From: Candidatus Rifleibacteriota bacterium | GTDB taxonomy: Bacteria; Muiribacteriota; Ozemobacteria; Ozemobacterales; Ozemobacteraceae | Assembly (NCBI GenBank): GCA_012517355.1 | Contig: JAAYVD010000025.1 | Location: forward strand, 1 to 64,000 | Reading direction: 5' to 3' | DNA length: 64,000 bases | Part shown: in pieces, positions 16,343 to 24,130 of the stretch | Position numbering within the stretch: the first letter of the stretch is position 1 | Layout: each line of letters begins with the position of its first letter | Made by a program: the position numbers and the translations under genes | The notes under the pieces: model-generated | The model's input: only the letters and a program-made list of their open reading frames with translations | What the model was told of the DNA's origin: nothing | Databases searched by the model: none

Positions 16343-16639
16343 TCAGGGCTTCGGCGCCTCGCCCGGCCCACCCGCGCCGGGATCGGCCCCTTCCCCCACG
16401 GTCAGCCCGGCAAAGGCGGCGGTCCCCGAGAACAGCGTCAGGAGGGGGATTCCCATCGGATGGAAGTCCGTGGTGACCGCTGAGACACCGCACCCACCGA
16501 CCGCGACGAGGGTGCCCACGAGGACGACGATGACCGTTCCGCCCCGCTCACCGGGAGGATGGTGGCGGGCGAAGCGCCCGATGAGAAACCCGGCCAGCCA
16601 GAACAGGCCGACCTGGGCCAGCGGCAGCAGCCACGTCAT
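16343..16639 (-). CDS. small hypothetical membrane protein
   Basis: 98 residues with about three hydrophobic segments (LLPLAQVGLFWLAGFLIG, TVIVVLVGTLVAVGG, IPLLTLFSGTAAFAGL) and a Gly/Pro-rich tail. It begins 21 bp after the rdgB stop on the same strand and is probably the last gene of the rph-rdgB operon. The family is not recognised. A small inner-membrane protein is the only supportable statement. Confidence 0.6.
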   Translation of the reverse strand: MTWLLPLAQVGLFWLAGFLIGRFARHHPPGERGGTVIVVLVGTLVAVGGCGVSAVTTDFHPMGIPLLTLFSGTAAFAGLTVGEGADPGAGGPGEAPKP

Positions 16640-16660
16640 CGCCCGGTGCCGGCCGCGGCC

Positions 16661-17260
16661 TCAGGCGGCGGCGGGAGGATTCTTCTCCAGGTGCCGGCGC
16701 AGGGCCAGCACCGCCCGGCCGCGGTGGCTGATCTGGTTCTTCTCCTCGGCCGACATCTGCGCCACCGTGAGGCCCCGTTCGGGAAGGATGAACACCGGGT
16801 CGAACCCGAATCCGCCCTCCCCCTGCACCGCGAACCCGATCACGCCCTCGACGACCCCTTCGAAGACCTGCTCGTTCCCCTCGGCATCCCGGTGGACGAG
16901 AGTGCAGCGGAACCGCGCCGTCCGCTGCAACAGCGGCACGCCCTGCAGTTCGCCCAGCAGCTTTTCGATGTTCTTGGCATGCGTGGGGTCGGGGGCGGAA
17001 TACCGCATCGAATGCACGCCGGGGCGGCCGCCCAGGGCATCGACTTCCAGCCCGGAGTCGTCGGCGAAGACCGGCGCCTTCACCCGCTCCCAGAGGACCC
17101 GCGCTTTCTTCGCCGCGTTCTCGCGGTAGGTGGCGCCGTCCTCCTCGACCTCAGGGAAATCGGGCAGGTCGAGCAGCGATTTCAGCTCGTATCCCGGCCC
17201 GAGGATCCCGCCGATCTCCTCGACCTTGTGCCGGTTGCGGGTGGCGACCCACAGGATCAT
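16661..17260 (-). CDS. rdgB: XTP/dITP pyrophosphatase (Ham1/RdgB)
   Basis: 199 residues. It hydrolyses non-canonical purine triphosphates (dITP, XTP) to monophosphates, keeping them out of DNA and RNA. Family motifs are WVATRNRHKVEEI at the N-terminus, FADDSGLEVDALGGRPGVHS in the middle, GFGFDPVF and SHRGRAV near the C-terminus. Its start overlaps the rph stop by 4 bp, giving a coupled rph-rdgB pair, a frequent bacterial arrangement. Confidence 0.96.
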   Translation of the reverse strand: MILWVATRNRHKVEEIGGILGPGYELKSLLDLPDFPEVEEDGATYRENAAKKARVLWERVKAPVFADDSGLEVDALGGRPGVHSMRYSAPDPTHAKNIEKLLGELQGVPLLQRTARFRCTLVHRDAEGNEQVFEGVVEGVIGFAVQGEGGFGFDPVFILPERGLTVAQMSAEEKNQISHRGRAVLALRRHLEKNPPAAA

Positions 17261-17991
17261 GACATCGGCCCCAGGATGCGGGTCTGCAGCTCGAGCAGCT
17301 CCCGCACCCCGGCCTCCCCGACGCGCAGCATCTCGTCCAGGTGGGCCCGGGTGAAGATGCCCTTCTCGGCGGTTCCCTGCACCTCGATGTAGTTGCCCTT
17401 GTGGTCCATGACCAGGTTGAGGTCGGTCTCGGCCGAAGAATCCTCCTTGTAGTCGAGGTCAAGGGCCACCTTGCCCTTGATGACCCCGACGCTCACGGCC
17501 GCCACCCGCGCCACGATCGGGTTCTGGGTGATCCGGCCGTCGGCCATCAGCTTCTTGACGGCCAGCTCGAGGGCCACCATCGCCCCCGTCACCGCCGCCG
17601 TGCGGGTGCCACCATCGGCCTGCAGCACGTCGCAGTCGATCTGCAGCGTGCGCGGGCCGACCTTCTTCAGGTCGATGGCGGCCCGCAGGGCCCGGCCGAT
17701 CAGGCGCTGGATCTCGTGCACCCGCCCCTTGACCGTGGTGTTGCCGTAGCCCGCCCGCGGGTTGCGCGAAACGGCGCAGCCCGGCAGCAGGGCGTATTCG
17801 GCGGTGATCCACCCTTGCGGTTCCGGTCGCGACTCCAGAAAGGACGGCACCTTCTCGTCGACGCTCACCGTGCAGATCACTTTCGTATCCCCGCAGGTGA
17901 TCAGGGCGGAACCGTGGGGAAACTTGACGAACCCGGGTTCGATGCTCACCGGGCGAAGCCGGTCGGCGGCCCGTCCGTAACTGCGTTCCAT
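17257..17991 (-). CDS. rph: ribonuclease PH
   Basis: 244 residues, the normal length. A phosphorolytic 3'-5' exoribonuclease that trims tRNA 3' ends. It starts RPVSIEPGFVKFPHGSALI and contains the phosphate-binding and catalytic stretches (LQADGGTRTAAVTGA, LDLDYKEDSSAETDLN). A cytosolic hexamer is expected. It lies 29 bp after a small membrane protein gene and overlaps rdgB by 4 bp. Confidence 0.97.
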   Translation of the reverse strand: MERSYGRAADRLRPVSIEPGFVKFPHGSALITCGDTKVICTVSVDEKVPSFLESRPEPQGWITAEYALLPGCAVSRNPRAGYGNTTVKGRVHEIQRLIGRALRAAIDLKKVGPRTLQIDCDVLQADGGTRTAAVTGAMVALELAVKKLMADGRITQNPIVARVAAVSVGVIKGKVALDLDYKEDSSAETDLNLVMDHKGNYIEVQGTAEKGIFTRAHLDEMLRVGEAGVRELLELQTRILGPMS

Positions 17992-18020
17992 CGTTGGCTG
18001 CTCCTTTCGCGGTCCCGTGG

Positions 18021-18254
18021 TCAGATGCCGCCGTCCACGGAGAAATCCATGAACTCGTTGAACACGATCATCAGGATGAGCGCCAGCAGGAACAGCCCGA
18101 CCATGATCGCCACGAACTTCTTGTGGGCCCCCTCGGGGTCGGGAAGGCTGGGCCGGGGCCGCTCATCGGCCTCCCGCTCGGCCTCCTTGCGGAGGGCCCG
18201 CTTCGTCTTGCGCGGCAACTCGGGTTGGGGTTGTTCGAAATCCTGTTCGTCCAT
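18021..18254 (-). CDS. small single-span membrane protein
   Basis: 77 residues. A charged, Glu/Arg-rich cytoplasmic half (about 1-45) is followed by one transmembrane helix (about 47-66) and a short acidic tail. The ATG at 18254 has GGGAG suitably placed. It is the first gene of the rph-rdgB operon and ends 29 bp before rph. No family recognised. The open frame continues upstream through repeats, but that part is not gene-like. Confidence 0.6.
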   Translation of the reverse strand: MDEQDFEQPQPELPRKTKRALRKEAEREADERPRPSLPDPEGAHKKFVAIMVGLFLLALILMIVFNEFMDFSVDGGI

Positions 18255-18295
18255 GTCCTCGCTCCCTGGGTTGATTGTCGCGGCCCAGCATATCA

Positions 18296-18383
18296 CGACC
18301 GGCACGATGTCGGAAGGGCTCCCCGTGGGGCCACGCCTGGCGGCACCACACGCCCGTTTCGGGCATCGCCAGGGCTGACCGGG
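18296..18383 (-). repeat. palindromic repeat R1, copy A
   Basis: Diverged copy of the R1 element (definition under copy G). On the minus strand it keeps the CCCGAAACGGGCG arm, a CCGCC-GGCG-like arm and a final CCGACATCGTGCCGG arm. It lies in the divergent gap between the small membrane protein gene and the unknown gene at 18774. Confidence 0.75.
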
Positions 18384-18430
18384 CGCCGAGGGAGAAGCCC
18401 CCGCGCCTCCGGAGAAAACCGACGCATTTC

Positions 18431-18676
18431 GAGACTTCAGCACACCAACGGAACTTTTGGAAACGACAGGGGAAGGGGAGAAATGGGGGGAAGTGGCGAG
18501 GGGTGACGGCAACCAGCATCGGCGAAGGAAAAATCGCTGGGTGGATGAGAAAAGAAGCAGGAAGGAAGATAGATGCTGATGGCGCAGATCGTGCTGGCGA
18601 CTCCCTTCGCCAATCCCCCCCCTTTCTCCCTTCCCCCTGCCGACCTCGAGGTTTCTGTCGACATGCTGAAGTCTCT
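18431..18676. repeat. repeat R2, inverted pair
   Basis: Two related arms of about 100 bp face each other: 18431-18524 on plus, and 18573-18676 on minus. Both begin GAGACTTCAGCA and run through purine-rich GGCAGGGG-GGGAGAAA-type sequence. A third copy lies at 35505-35608. Arm 2 and that copy share GAAGGGAGTCGCCAGCACGA almost exactly. About 50 bp of unrelated DNA lies between the arms. No transposase is encoded, so this looks like a MITE-like or fold-back element just upstream of the 18774 gene. Confidence 0.7.
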
Positions 18677-18687
18677 CCTTCCCTTGT

Positions 18688-18716
18688 TTGCCGTGCGGGG
18701 AAAAAATCTGTACACT
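18688..18716 (+). promoter_or_regulatory. promoter of the 18774 gene
   Basis: TTGCCG (18688-18693), 17 bp, TACACT (18711-18716). Predicted transcription start near 18723, about 50 bp before the ATG. An A-run in the spacer may aid opening. Confidence 0.7.
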
Positions 18717-18773
18717 GGGGGGAAAATCCGAACGGGGCCCGGGCCCCGCCGTATCGCATGGAGGCTCTCTCAC

Positions 18774-19238
18774 ATGGGCGTCAAGATCCAGGGCCGGATC
18801 CAGAAGGGGCTCGGCGAATCGCAGAACACCGTCAAGGAACAGATGCCCTTCTTCCGCGACTGTTTCCCCGAGGTGAAGGACTGCAAACCGGCCACCATCA
18901 ACATCCTGCTCGACAAGCCCCTCGTGGTGATCACTCCCGACTTCACCACCCCCCCGCTGCCGTGGCACCCGGCCTTCAAGATCGTCAAGGGCGGCGAGAT
19001 CTTCCGTTTCCTGCGCATCTCCCTCACCGTCGAAGGCCATGCCCCGGTCAGGGCCTGGGTCTACAAGGCCCAGTTCTCTCCCTACCGCGACAACCCGTTC
19101 TACCTCGAGGTCATCGCCCCCCCCCTCGACTTCCGCGGCACCCCCGGCTGCACCATCGAGGTGGAGAGCAAGAGCTTCGAAGGCGTGGTGGTCATCGGAG
19201 CGGCCCAGCGCGGCGCCCCCGCCGACCCCGCCGCCTGA
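18774..19238 (+). CDS. unknown 154-residue protein, possible DUF120-like barrel
   Basis: 154 residues from the ATG at 18774, with GGAGG 10 bp upstream and its own promoter. Not confidently assigned. The order of features (an early GRIQKGLGE loop, PATINILLDKP, then FYLEVIAPPLDF and a closing GCTIEVES strand) recalls archaeal CTP-dependent riboflavin kinases (DUF120: G-L-G-E-G, PGTLN, IEVIAP). That is a by-eye resemblance at best. No signal peptide or membrane helix. The metallo-beta-lactamase gene starts 31 bp later, so the two are probably cotranscribed. Confidence 0.6.
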   Translation: MGVKIQGRIQKGLGESQNTVKEQMPFFRDCFPEVKDCKPATINILLDKPLVVITPDFTTPPLPWHPAFKIVKGGEIFRFLRISLTVEGHAPVRAWVYKAQFSPYRDNPFYLEVIAPPLDFRGTPGCTIEVESKSFEGVVVIGAAQRGAPADPAA

Positions 19239-19269
19239 CCCGGCCGGCTCCCCCCCGCACCCGCGTCCG

Positions 19270-20202
19270 ATGCAACTGAAGGCCCTGTCCGGACGGGTCC
19301 AGTTCTTCCCCGGGTTCGTCAACATCGGCCTGATCCTGCTCGCCGACGACCGCGTGGCCCTCGTCGACGCCGGCCTCGACCGCCGCCAGGCCCGGCAGGT
19401 CCTCGAGATCCTCACCGATTACCGCTACCGGCTCGAGGCCATCCTGGTCACCCACGCCCACGGCGACCATTCCGGCGGCTGCGCCTTCCTGCAGGAGGCC
19501 ACCGGCTGCCGGATCCTGACCGGGCCTCGCGAGGCCCCGGCCATCGAGAACCCCATGATCCAGGCCATCGTCCTGTTCGGCGGTTCCCCGCCCCCCGAAC
19601 TGGTCACCCCCCACCTGGTGGCCGAACCGGCCAGGGCCACCGTCATCACCGGACCGACCCTGACGCTCGACGACCTCACCATCGAAGTCCTCGACCTGCC
19701 CGGCCATTCCATCGGCCAGGTGGGGTTCCTCGCCGACGGGGTGGCCTTCATCGGCGACGCCCTGTTCCCCGAAGCCGCCATCCGCCGCAACCAGTTGCTG
19801 TATGTCTTCGACCCGCCCGCCCACCTCGACTCCCTTCACCGCCTGGGGTCCGTGCCAGCCGCCACGTTCGTCGGCGGACATTTCCCCCCCGTCACCGATC
19901 TCCGCCCCCTGCTCGAGGCCAACCAGCGGCATATCGACCAGGTGTTCCAGCTCGTCCGTTCCATCCTGACCGGGCCCCAGACCTTCGAACGGATCCTCAA
20001 GGAGGTGCTGGGCCGGTTCCACCTGCGCAAGTCAGGATGGGAATACTTCCTCTACCGCTCCACCCTCAGCGGCTACCTGTCGGCCCTCAAACGCCGGGGG
20101 GAAGCCGATTTCCGCGTGATGGACAACCTCCTTTTGTGGGTCGGCGGCACCCCGCCCGCCTCCCCCGCGACGCCGCCCACCCCGGCCGAAGACCAACCGT
20201 GA
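19270..20202 (+). CDS. metallo-beta-lactamase-fold hydrolase
   Basis: 310 residues. The MBL metal site is clear: THAHGDHSGG, a mid-protein DLPGHSIGQVGF histidine and the FIGDALF aspartate. A C-terminal helical segment of about 80 residues follows the fold, as in glyoxalase II/RNase Z-type relatives. No signal peptide, so cytosolic. Substrate unknown. Its stop overlaps the GTG of the next gene, indicating translational coupling within a run from 18774 to 23319. Confidence 0.88.
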   Translation: MQLKALSGRVQFFPGFVNIGLILLADDRVALVDAGLDRRQARQVLEILTDYRYRLEAILVTHAHGDHSGGCAFLQEATGCRILTGPREAPAIENPMIQAIVLFGGSPPPELVTPHLVAEPARATVITGPTLTLDDLTIEVLDLPGHSIGQVGFLADGVAFIGDALFPEAAIRRNQLLYVFDPPAHLDSLHRLGSVPAATFVGGHFPPVTDLRPLLEANQRHIDQVFQLVRSILTGPQTFERILKEVLGRFHLRKSGWEYFLYRSTLSGYLSALKRRGEADFRVMDNLLLWVGGTPPASPATPPTPAEDQP

Positions 20203-20849
20203 CCCGCCTCCCCCACCCCCGGCCGGCCGATCCCGGACAGGCTCCACGGCTCCTGCCCCTCGCGCTCGCCGTCCTGATGGCCACCGCCGCGGGACCGGCC
20301 ACGCCACCGCTGGCCGCCCAGACCATCGACCGCTGGCTGTACCAGCCCTACGGCCAGCCGCCCCGCCTCGACCGGGACCGCACCGACCACCTGCCCGCCG
20401 GGTATGCCGAAGGCCGTTTCTCCTTCGAAGGGCGCCCCAACGGCAACGCCCGCTTCGGACGCAGGCTGCTCCAGGACTGGCCACTCCCGCCGGCGACCGG
20501 CTCGGAGCCCGCCCCTGACCTGGGAATGCCGACCATCAGCGAGGTCAACCGGCTCATGGAGACCTTCCAACAGGCGGCCGTGGAGGCCGAACTCGCGGCA
20601 TCGCTGGCCTCCTCACCCACCGGCGAGTCAACGTCCGCCCCTGAGACCGCCTCGCCCGCCAGCCCGCTGGCTTCCGGTTCCAGCCCCCTGGGCCCGCCTC
20701 CGGAATGGCCACCCGGGGTCGTCGCCTCCCCGGCCGGCGAACCGCCCCCCCTGAACCTGGGTCCCTCCTCCCCCGCCGCTCCGGTTCCCCCGGCCGCTTC
20801 CGCCCCCGCCGCCGGCAGCGACCGTCCGGCCAGCTCCCCGGCGTTCTGA
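20199..20849 (+). CDS. exported proline/alanine-rich protein
   Basis: 216 residues from a GTG at 20199 that overlaps the preceding TGA. The N-terminus has a signal peptide (hydrophobic LLPLALAVLMATAAG, cleavage near LAAQ). A short region with aromatic and charged residues follows (TIDRWLYQPYGQPPRL, FSFEGRPNGNARFGRRLL). The last 90 residues are Pro/Ser/Ala-rich and probably disordered. No known domain. Position between an MBL protein and a YfhO-like membrane protein suggests a cell-envelope role, without specifics. Confidence 0.65.
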   Translation: MTRLPHPRPADPGQAPRLLPLALAVLMATAAGPATPPLAAQTIDRWLYQPYGQPPRLDRDRTDHLPAGYAEGRFSFEGRPNGNARFGRRLLQDWPLPPATGSEPAPDLGMPTISEVNRLMETFQQAAVEAELAASLASSPTGESTSAPETASPASPLASGSSPLGPPPEWPPGVVASPAGEPPPLNLGPSSPAAPVPPAASAPAAGSDRPASSPAF

Positions 20850-20856
20850 CCGACGG

Positions 20857-23319
20857 ATGGCCGACGCCCTCCCCGAAACCCGCCCGGCCACAGGCCGGCC
20901 ACCTCCCCCTTCGGCCACGGATGGCGGCCCGCAACCGCCCCGCGCGGAACCGGGGGGCCGCCCACCGACCACCGGCCCGTGGGCCCTCGCGGGCCTGGCC
21001 GTCTGCCTCCTCGCCTGGAGTCTGGCCGCCTCTTCCAGCCTGTGGCAGGCCGGGGAAGAGGCCCTGCCCCGCGACATCGCGAGGATGCAGATTCCCAACC
21101 TCGCCTTCCTGGGCGAATGCCTGGCCGGTGGACACCTGCCGTTCATCCACCCGCGACGCGGGGCGGGAACCCCATTCATGGCCGACCCCCAGACCGGCTG
21201 CGGCTACCCCCCCACCTGGCTCGCCGCCCGTTTCGAACCCCGGACGGGATTTCTCGGGTTCCAGGTCGCCCATCTCTGGTGGGGGGCCCTGGGCTGGCTG
21301 GCCCTGCTCCTCGCCCTGGGGTCGGCCTGGCCGGCCGCGCTGGCTGGGGCCCTCACCGCCACGGCCGCCAGCCATTCCCTGGTGATCCTCGAATGGATGC
21401 CCCTGACGGCGGGAACCTCCTGGGTGCCCTGGATCCTGGGGGCGGCCCGCACCGGTTCCCCCTTCCTCTGCCTGGGCGCCATCGCCCTGGCCATTCTCAC
21501 CGGCCACGCCTACCTGTGGGTGATGATGACCGTCCTGGTCCCGGCCGCCTGGTGGCTGCTGCCGGCGGGCCGCCGGCCACGGTTCGCCCTGGGGGTGCTG
21601 CTGGTCCCGCTGCTGACCGCGCCGATCTGGATGGGCTACCTGAGCCTGTCGGGCGAGGTCCTTCCCCACGGCATCGAAGGGCCGCCCCCGGTCACCGGGT
21701 TCGGGGTCAGGAACCTGGCCCATCTCGTGTTTCCCGGGCTGTACGAAGACCTGGCGTTCGTCACCCGGGGGGGCCGCATCCTGAAGGTGACCGGGTATGA
21801 AAACTTCTCGTGGGCCGGGTTCTGCTACGTCGGTCTGCTGCCGCTGCTCCTGGTCGCGGTGGGATGGCGGGCCGCCCCGGCGTCGGTGCGCAGACTGGCG
21901 CTCTGGTTCGGCGGGTGCGGCGTCTTCCTGGCGATGGGCCTGCCCTGGCTGGGCGAAGTCTTCCCCGCCGCTTTCCGCCACATGCACCACCCGGCGAGCT
22001 TCTTCCAGATGACGACCTGGGGGCTGCTCCTGCTGTTCCCCTGGGCCGTGGAAACCCTCTGGCCCCGCCCCTCCGACCCGCTTCCGGTCGAAGATGAGGG
22101 AAGGGGGCAAACCCGCCGGAAACGCACCCGTGCCGACCACCAGAAGGATCCTCCCCCGCCCGCGGCCCTGCCGCCGGAACCCGGCGGCACGATCGGGGAA
22201 CCGGGCGACCGCCCCGCCGCCGCCCCGCCCTCCGCCAGCCCGGGACCGCGCGCCTTCCAGGGGCTCGGCATCGTCTTCGTCCTGTTCGGTCTCGCCCACT
22301 TCCGGGCTTCCTGGCTGGCCCTCCACGACCAGGCAAACCCGTTCTGGTTCGCCTTGTTCACCCACGACTGGGAAACCTACCTCTTCGGAGCCGCCTTCGC
22401 CTTCCTCCTCGCCGGGCGGTTCGCCCGCCCCGCCCCCCGCCCGGCCGTGGCGATCGGCTTGGCCGTCCTCCTTCTCCTGTTGCACGCAGGGGACCTCGTC
22501 CTGCGCGGGTTCCGGGCCGCCCCGCAGCCGGCCGTCGTCCCCTCCGCCGACGCGTTCTGGTCACGGGTCCCGCCCACCACCATGCGCCTGAAGTGGATGG
22601 ACGTGCACGCCGCAGGCAGCGCCCCCTCGCGCGCCAACACCCCTGCCCGCCTCGGCTGGTGGCAGTTCGACGATTACAACCCGCCCTTCTACCACCCGGC
22701 CCTCACCGACTGGTCGTTCCGGGTGATCCGGTCGGTGGCGTCGGACACCTTCGAAGGCATGCTGGCCTGGGCCGGCATCGGCCTGGTGGGCGGCGCCGAC
22801 ACCTTCTTCCAGGCCCCCGCCTCCTGGACCCTCCTGTCGGACTACTCCCTCGGCGAACACAAGCCGACGGTCAGGCTGTACCGGGCGGGGGCCGCCCCCG
22901 CCGCGATGCTCACCACCCCCAGCACCCTCGCCCGCCTCGATGACGGCGAGGTGCCGGCCCCGGAAGCGCCCCTGCCTCCTGGAGCGCTCGATTGGCAGGG
23001 GAACGAGATCCTCGTCGACCTTCCCCCGCCCGGCGGGGCTTCGGCCCCCGTGCTGTTCGTGCCCATCACCCCCTACCGCGACTGGCAGGCCATGGTGGAC
23101 GGCACGCCCGCCATCCCGCTGGAGCGTCGTGGCTTCGGCCTGGCCATCCCCCTGCCGCCCCAGGCCAGGCAGGTGGTCCTCCGGTACCGGCCCCGGTTCT
23201 TCGTCTGGGGGGTGGCCACGGCCCTGTTCGGCTGGGCCGCCCTGTTCGGGCTCGCCTTGTACAACAGACGAAATTCTGTCATCGGCGAAGAGGTCGGGCC
23301 GTCCCCCCACGTTTCCTGA
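20857..23319 (+). CDS. YfhO-like multi-spanning membrane protein
   Basis: 820 residues with roughly a dozen transmembrane helices, a large C-terminal soluble part and a final helix (FFVWGVATALFGWAALFGLALY) ending in a basic tail. This is the arrangement of YfhO/GT-C-type membrane glycosyltransferase-like proteins, which modify cell-wall glycopolymers from the outer face of the membrane. The first 40 residues, before the first helix, carry a decayed R1 repeat (20890-20962) in frame. A second Pro/Arg-rich insert of about 60 residues (around 22070-22260) splits the membrane region. The ATG is 7 bp after the previous stop. Confidence 0.75.
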   Translation: MADALPETRPATGRPPPPSATDGGPQPPRAEPGGRPPTTGPWALAGLAVCLLAWSLAASSSLWQAGEEALPRDIARMQIPNLAFLGECLAGGHLPFIHPRRGAGTPFMADPQTGCGYPPTWLAARFEPRTGFLGFQVAHLWWGALGWLALLLALGSAWPAALAGALTATAASHSLVILEWMPLTAGTSWVPWILGAARTGSPFLCLGAIALAILTGHAYLWVMMTVLVPAAWWLLPAGRRPRFALGVLLVPLLTAPIWMGYLSLSGEVLPHGIEGPPPVTGFGVRNLAHLVFPGLYEDLAFVTRGGRILKVTGYENFSWAGFCYVGLLPLLLVAVGWRAAPASVRRLALWFGGCGVFLAMGLPWLGEVFPAAFRHMHHPASFFQMTTWGLLLLFPWAVETLWPRPSDPLPVEDEGRGQTRRKRTRADHQKDPPPPAALPPEPGGTIGEPGDRPAAAPPSASPGPRAFQGLGIVFVLFGLAHFRASWLALHDQANPFWFALFTHDWETYLFGAAFAFLLAGRFARPAPRPAVAIGLAVLLLLLHAGDLVLRGFRAAPQPAVVPSADAFWSRVPPTTMRLKWMDVHAAGSAPSRANTPARLGWWQFDDYNPPFYHPALTDWSFRVIRSVASDTFEGMLAWAGIGLVGGADTFFQAPASWTLLSDYSLGEHKPTVRLYRAGAAPAAMLTTPSTLARLDDGEVPAPEAPLPPGALDWQGNEILVDLPPPGGASAPVLFVPITPYRDWQAMVDGTPAIPLERRGFGLAIPLPPQARQVVLRYRPRFFVWGVATALFGWAALFGLALYNRRNSVIGEEVGPSPHVS
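20890..20962 (+). repeat. palindromic repeat R1, copy H (decayed, in frame)
   Basis: GCCACGGATGGCGGC and a following CGCAACCGCCC-GCGCGGAA match the core of R1 with losses at the arms. The peptide here (SATDGG...RAEPGGRP) parallels a reading of intact copies (AATDGGAKR...RASPGGRP). It lies inside the N-terminus of the YfhO-like gene. The homology is weaker than for the other seven copies. Confidence 0.6.
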
Positions 23320-23546
23320 GGCCCTGGGCCGCCGGCGCCGACCTGTCCGGCGGACCGGGTGGCGCGAGGCGCCGGGACCGCTTCTCAGGGGATTTTTTTC
23401 CTGCCGGGGCGAAAACCGGCGTTCCGTTCGAAGGCTCCCGACCACCGCGCCGCGGGCTTCCCGCGAGGGGAACGCCGGAGGGTTGCCCTCGCCGGGAAAA
23501 CGGGTGAAGGGGCGAAGCCCCTTCGGAAAGCCTGAAAGCGGATCAC

Positions 23547-23573
23547 AAAAAAACGCCCGGGTTTCCCCGGGCG
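23547..23573 (-). terminator. intrinsic terminator of the zinc-ribbon gene
   Basis: On the minus strand an 8-bp stem (CGCCCGGG at 23566-23573 complement, with its partner at 23554-23561) closes a GAAA-type tetraloop and is followed by seven U. It lies 33 bp after the stop of the gene at 23606. The remaining DNA from 23320 shows nothing else I can name. Confidence 0.9.
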
Positions 23574-23605
23574 CCTTGATTTGGTCTGTTGGTGAACCGC
23601 TCGGC

Positions 23606-23893
23606 TCAGCGATCCTTGTTCTTGTTGAAGCAGTCCCGGCAGAAGACGGGTTTGCCGGTCGTGGGCTTGAAGGGAACCTGGGTTTCCTGCCCACACTCGG
23701 AACAGGTCACGGTATGCATCTGCCGAGGACCGTTGCCGCCGCCACCGGAGCGACCGGTCTTGCGCTGATCCCGACAGCCTTTGCAGCGGACCGGCTCGTG
23801 CTCGAACCCTTTTTCCTTGTAGAACTGCTGTTCGGAAACGGTGAACGTGAAGGGCTTGCCACAATTACGACAGGTGATGGTCTTGTCTTCCAT
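23606..23893 (-). CDS. zinc-ribbon protein (zf-ribbon/CxxC type)
   Basis: 95 residues with four CxxC pairs: TCRNCGKPF, RCKGCRDQR, TCSECGQET and FCRDCFNK. The N-terminal half (EDKTITCRNCGKPFTFTVSEQQFY) matches the probable zinc-ribbon family often annotated zf-Tbcl. The C-terminal half (VPFKP...KPVFCRDCF) is a second ribbon common in Chloroflexi and Deltaproteobacteria homologs. Two structural zinc sites are expected, separated by a Gly-rich linker. Possibly a nucleic-acid-associated protein; exact role unknown. Monocistronic, with a clear terminator. Confidence 0.85.
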   Translation of the reverse strand: MEDKTITCRNCGKPFTFTVSEQQFYKEKGFEHEPVRCKGCRDQRKTGRSGGGGNGPRQMHTVTCSECGQETQVPFKPTTGKPVFCRDCFNKNKDR

Positions 23894-24082
23894 GAGAAAC
23901 TTCCTTGGATACTCCCGGCAGATGATTTGTCCGCGAACCTCACGGCACTAGGATCGAGGCGCCTGTCCGCCGACGATCTGGCACTGGCTTGAGCCGAAAC
24001 CACTTCCGGACCGACCGTCAGACGATTGCAAAGATCCGAATGTACCATACCAGACTTCGAGGACCTTGTCAACTCCGATGTA

Positions 24083-24111
24083 TTGTCGGCCGGGAGGGAA
24101 TCTGGTAGCAT
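24083..24111 (+). promoter_or_regulatory. promoter before the HEAT-repeat gene
   Basis: TTGTCG (24083-24088), 17 bp, then TGG-TAGCAT (24106-24111), an extended -10. It lies in the divergent gap between the zinc-ribbon and HEAT-repeat genes. If used, it favours the ATG at 24131, because the ATG at 24110 is inside the -10. Confidence 0.6.
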
Positions 24112-24130
24112 GGATCACGGATTTGCCAGC

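Noticed and set aside
18255-18773. Open frames through the repeat region as coding sequence
   Set aside because: Frames exist on both strands only because the repeats are GC-rich; none shows coding periodicity or homology other than repeat-to-repeat.
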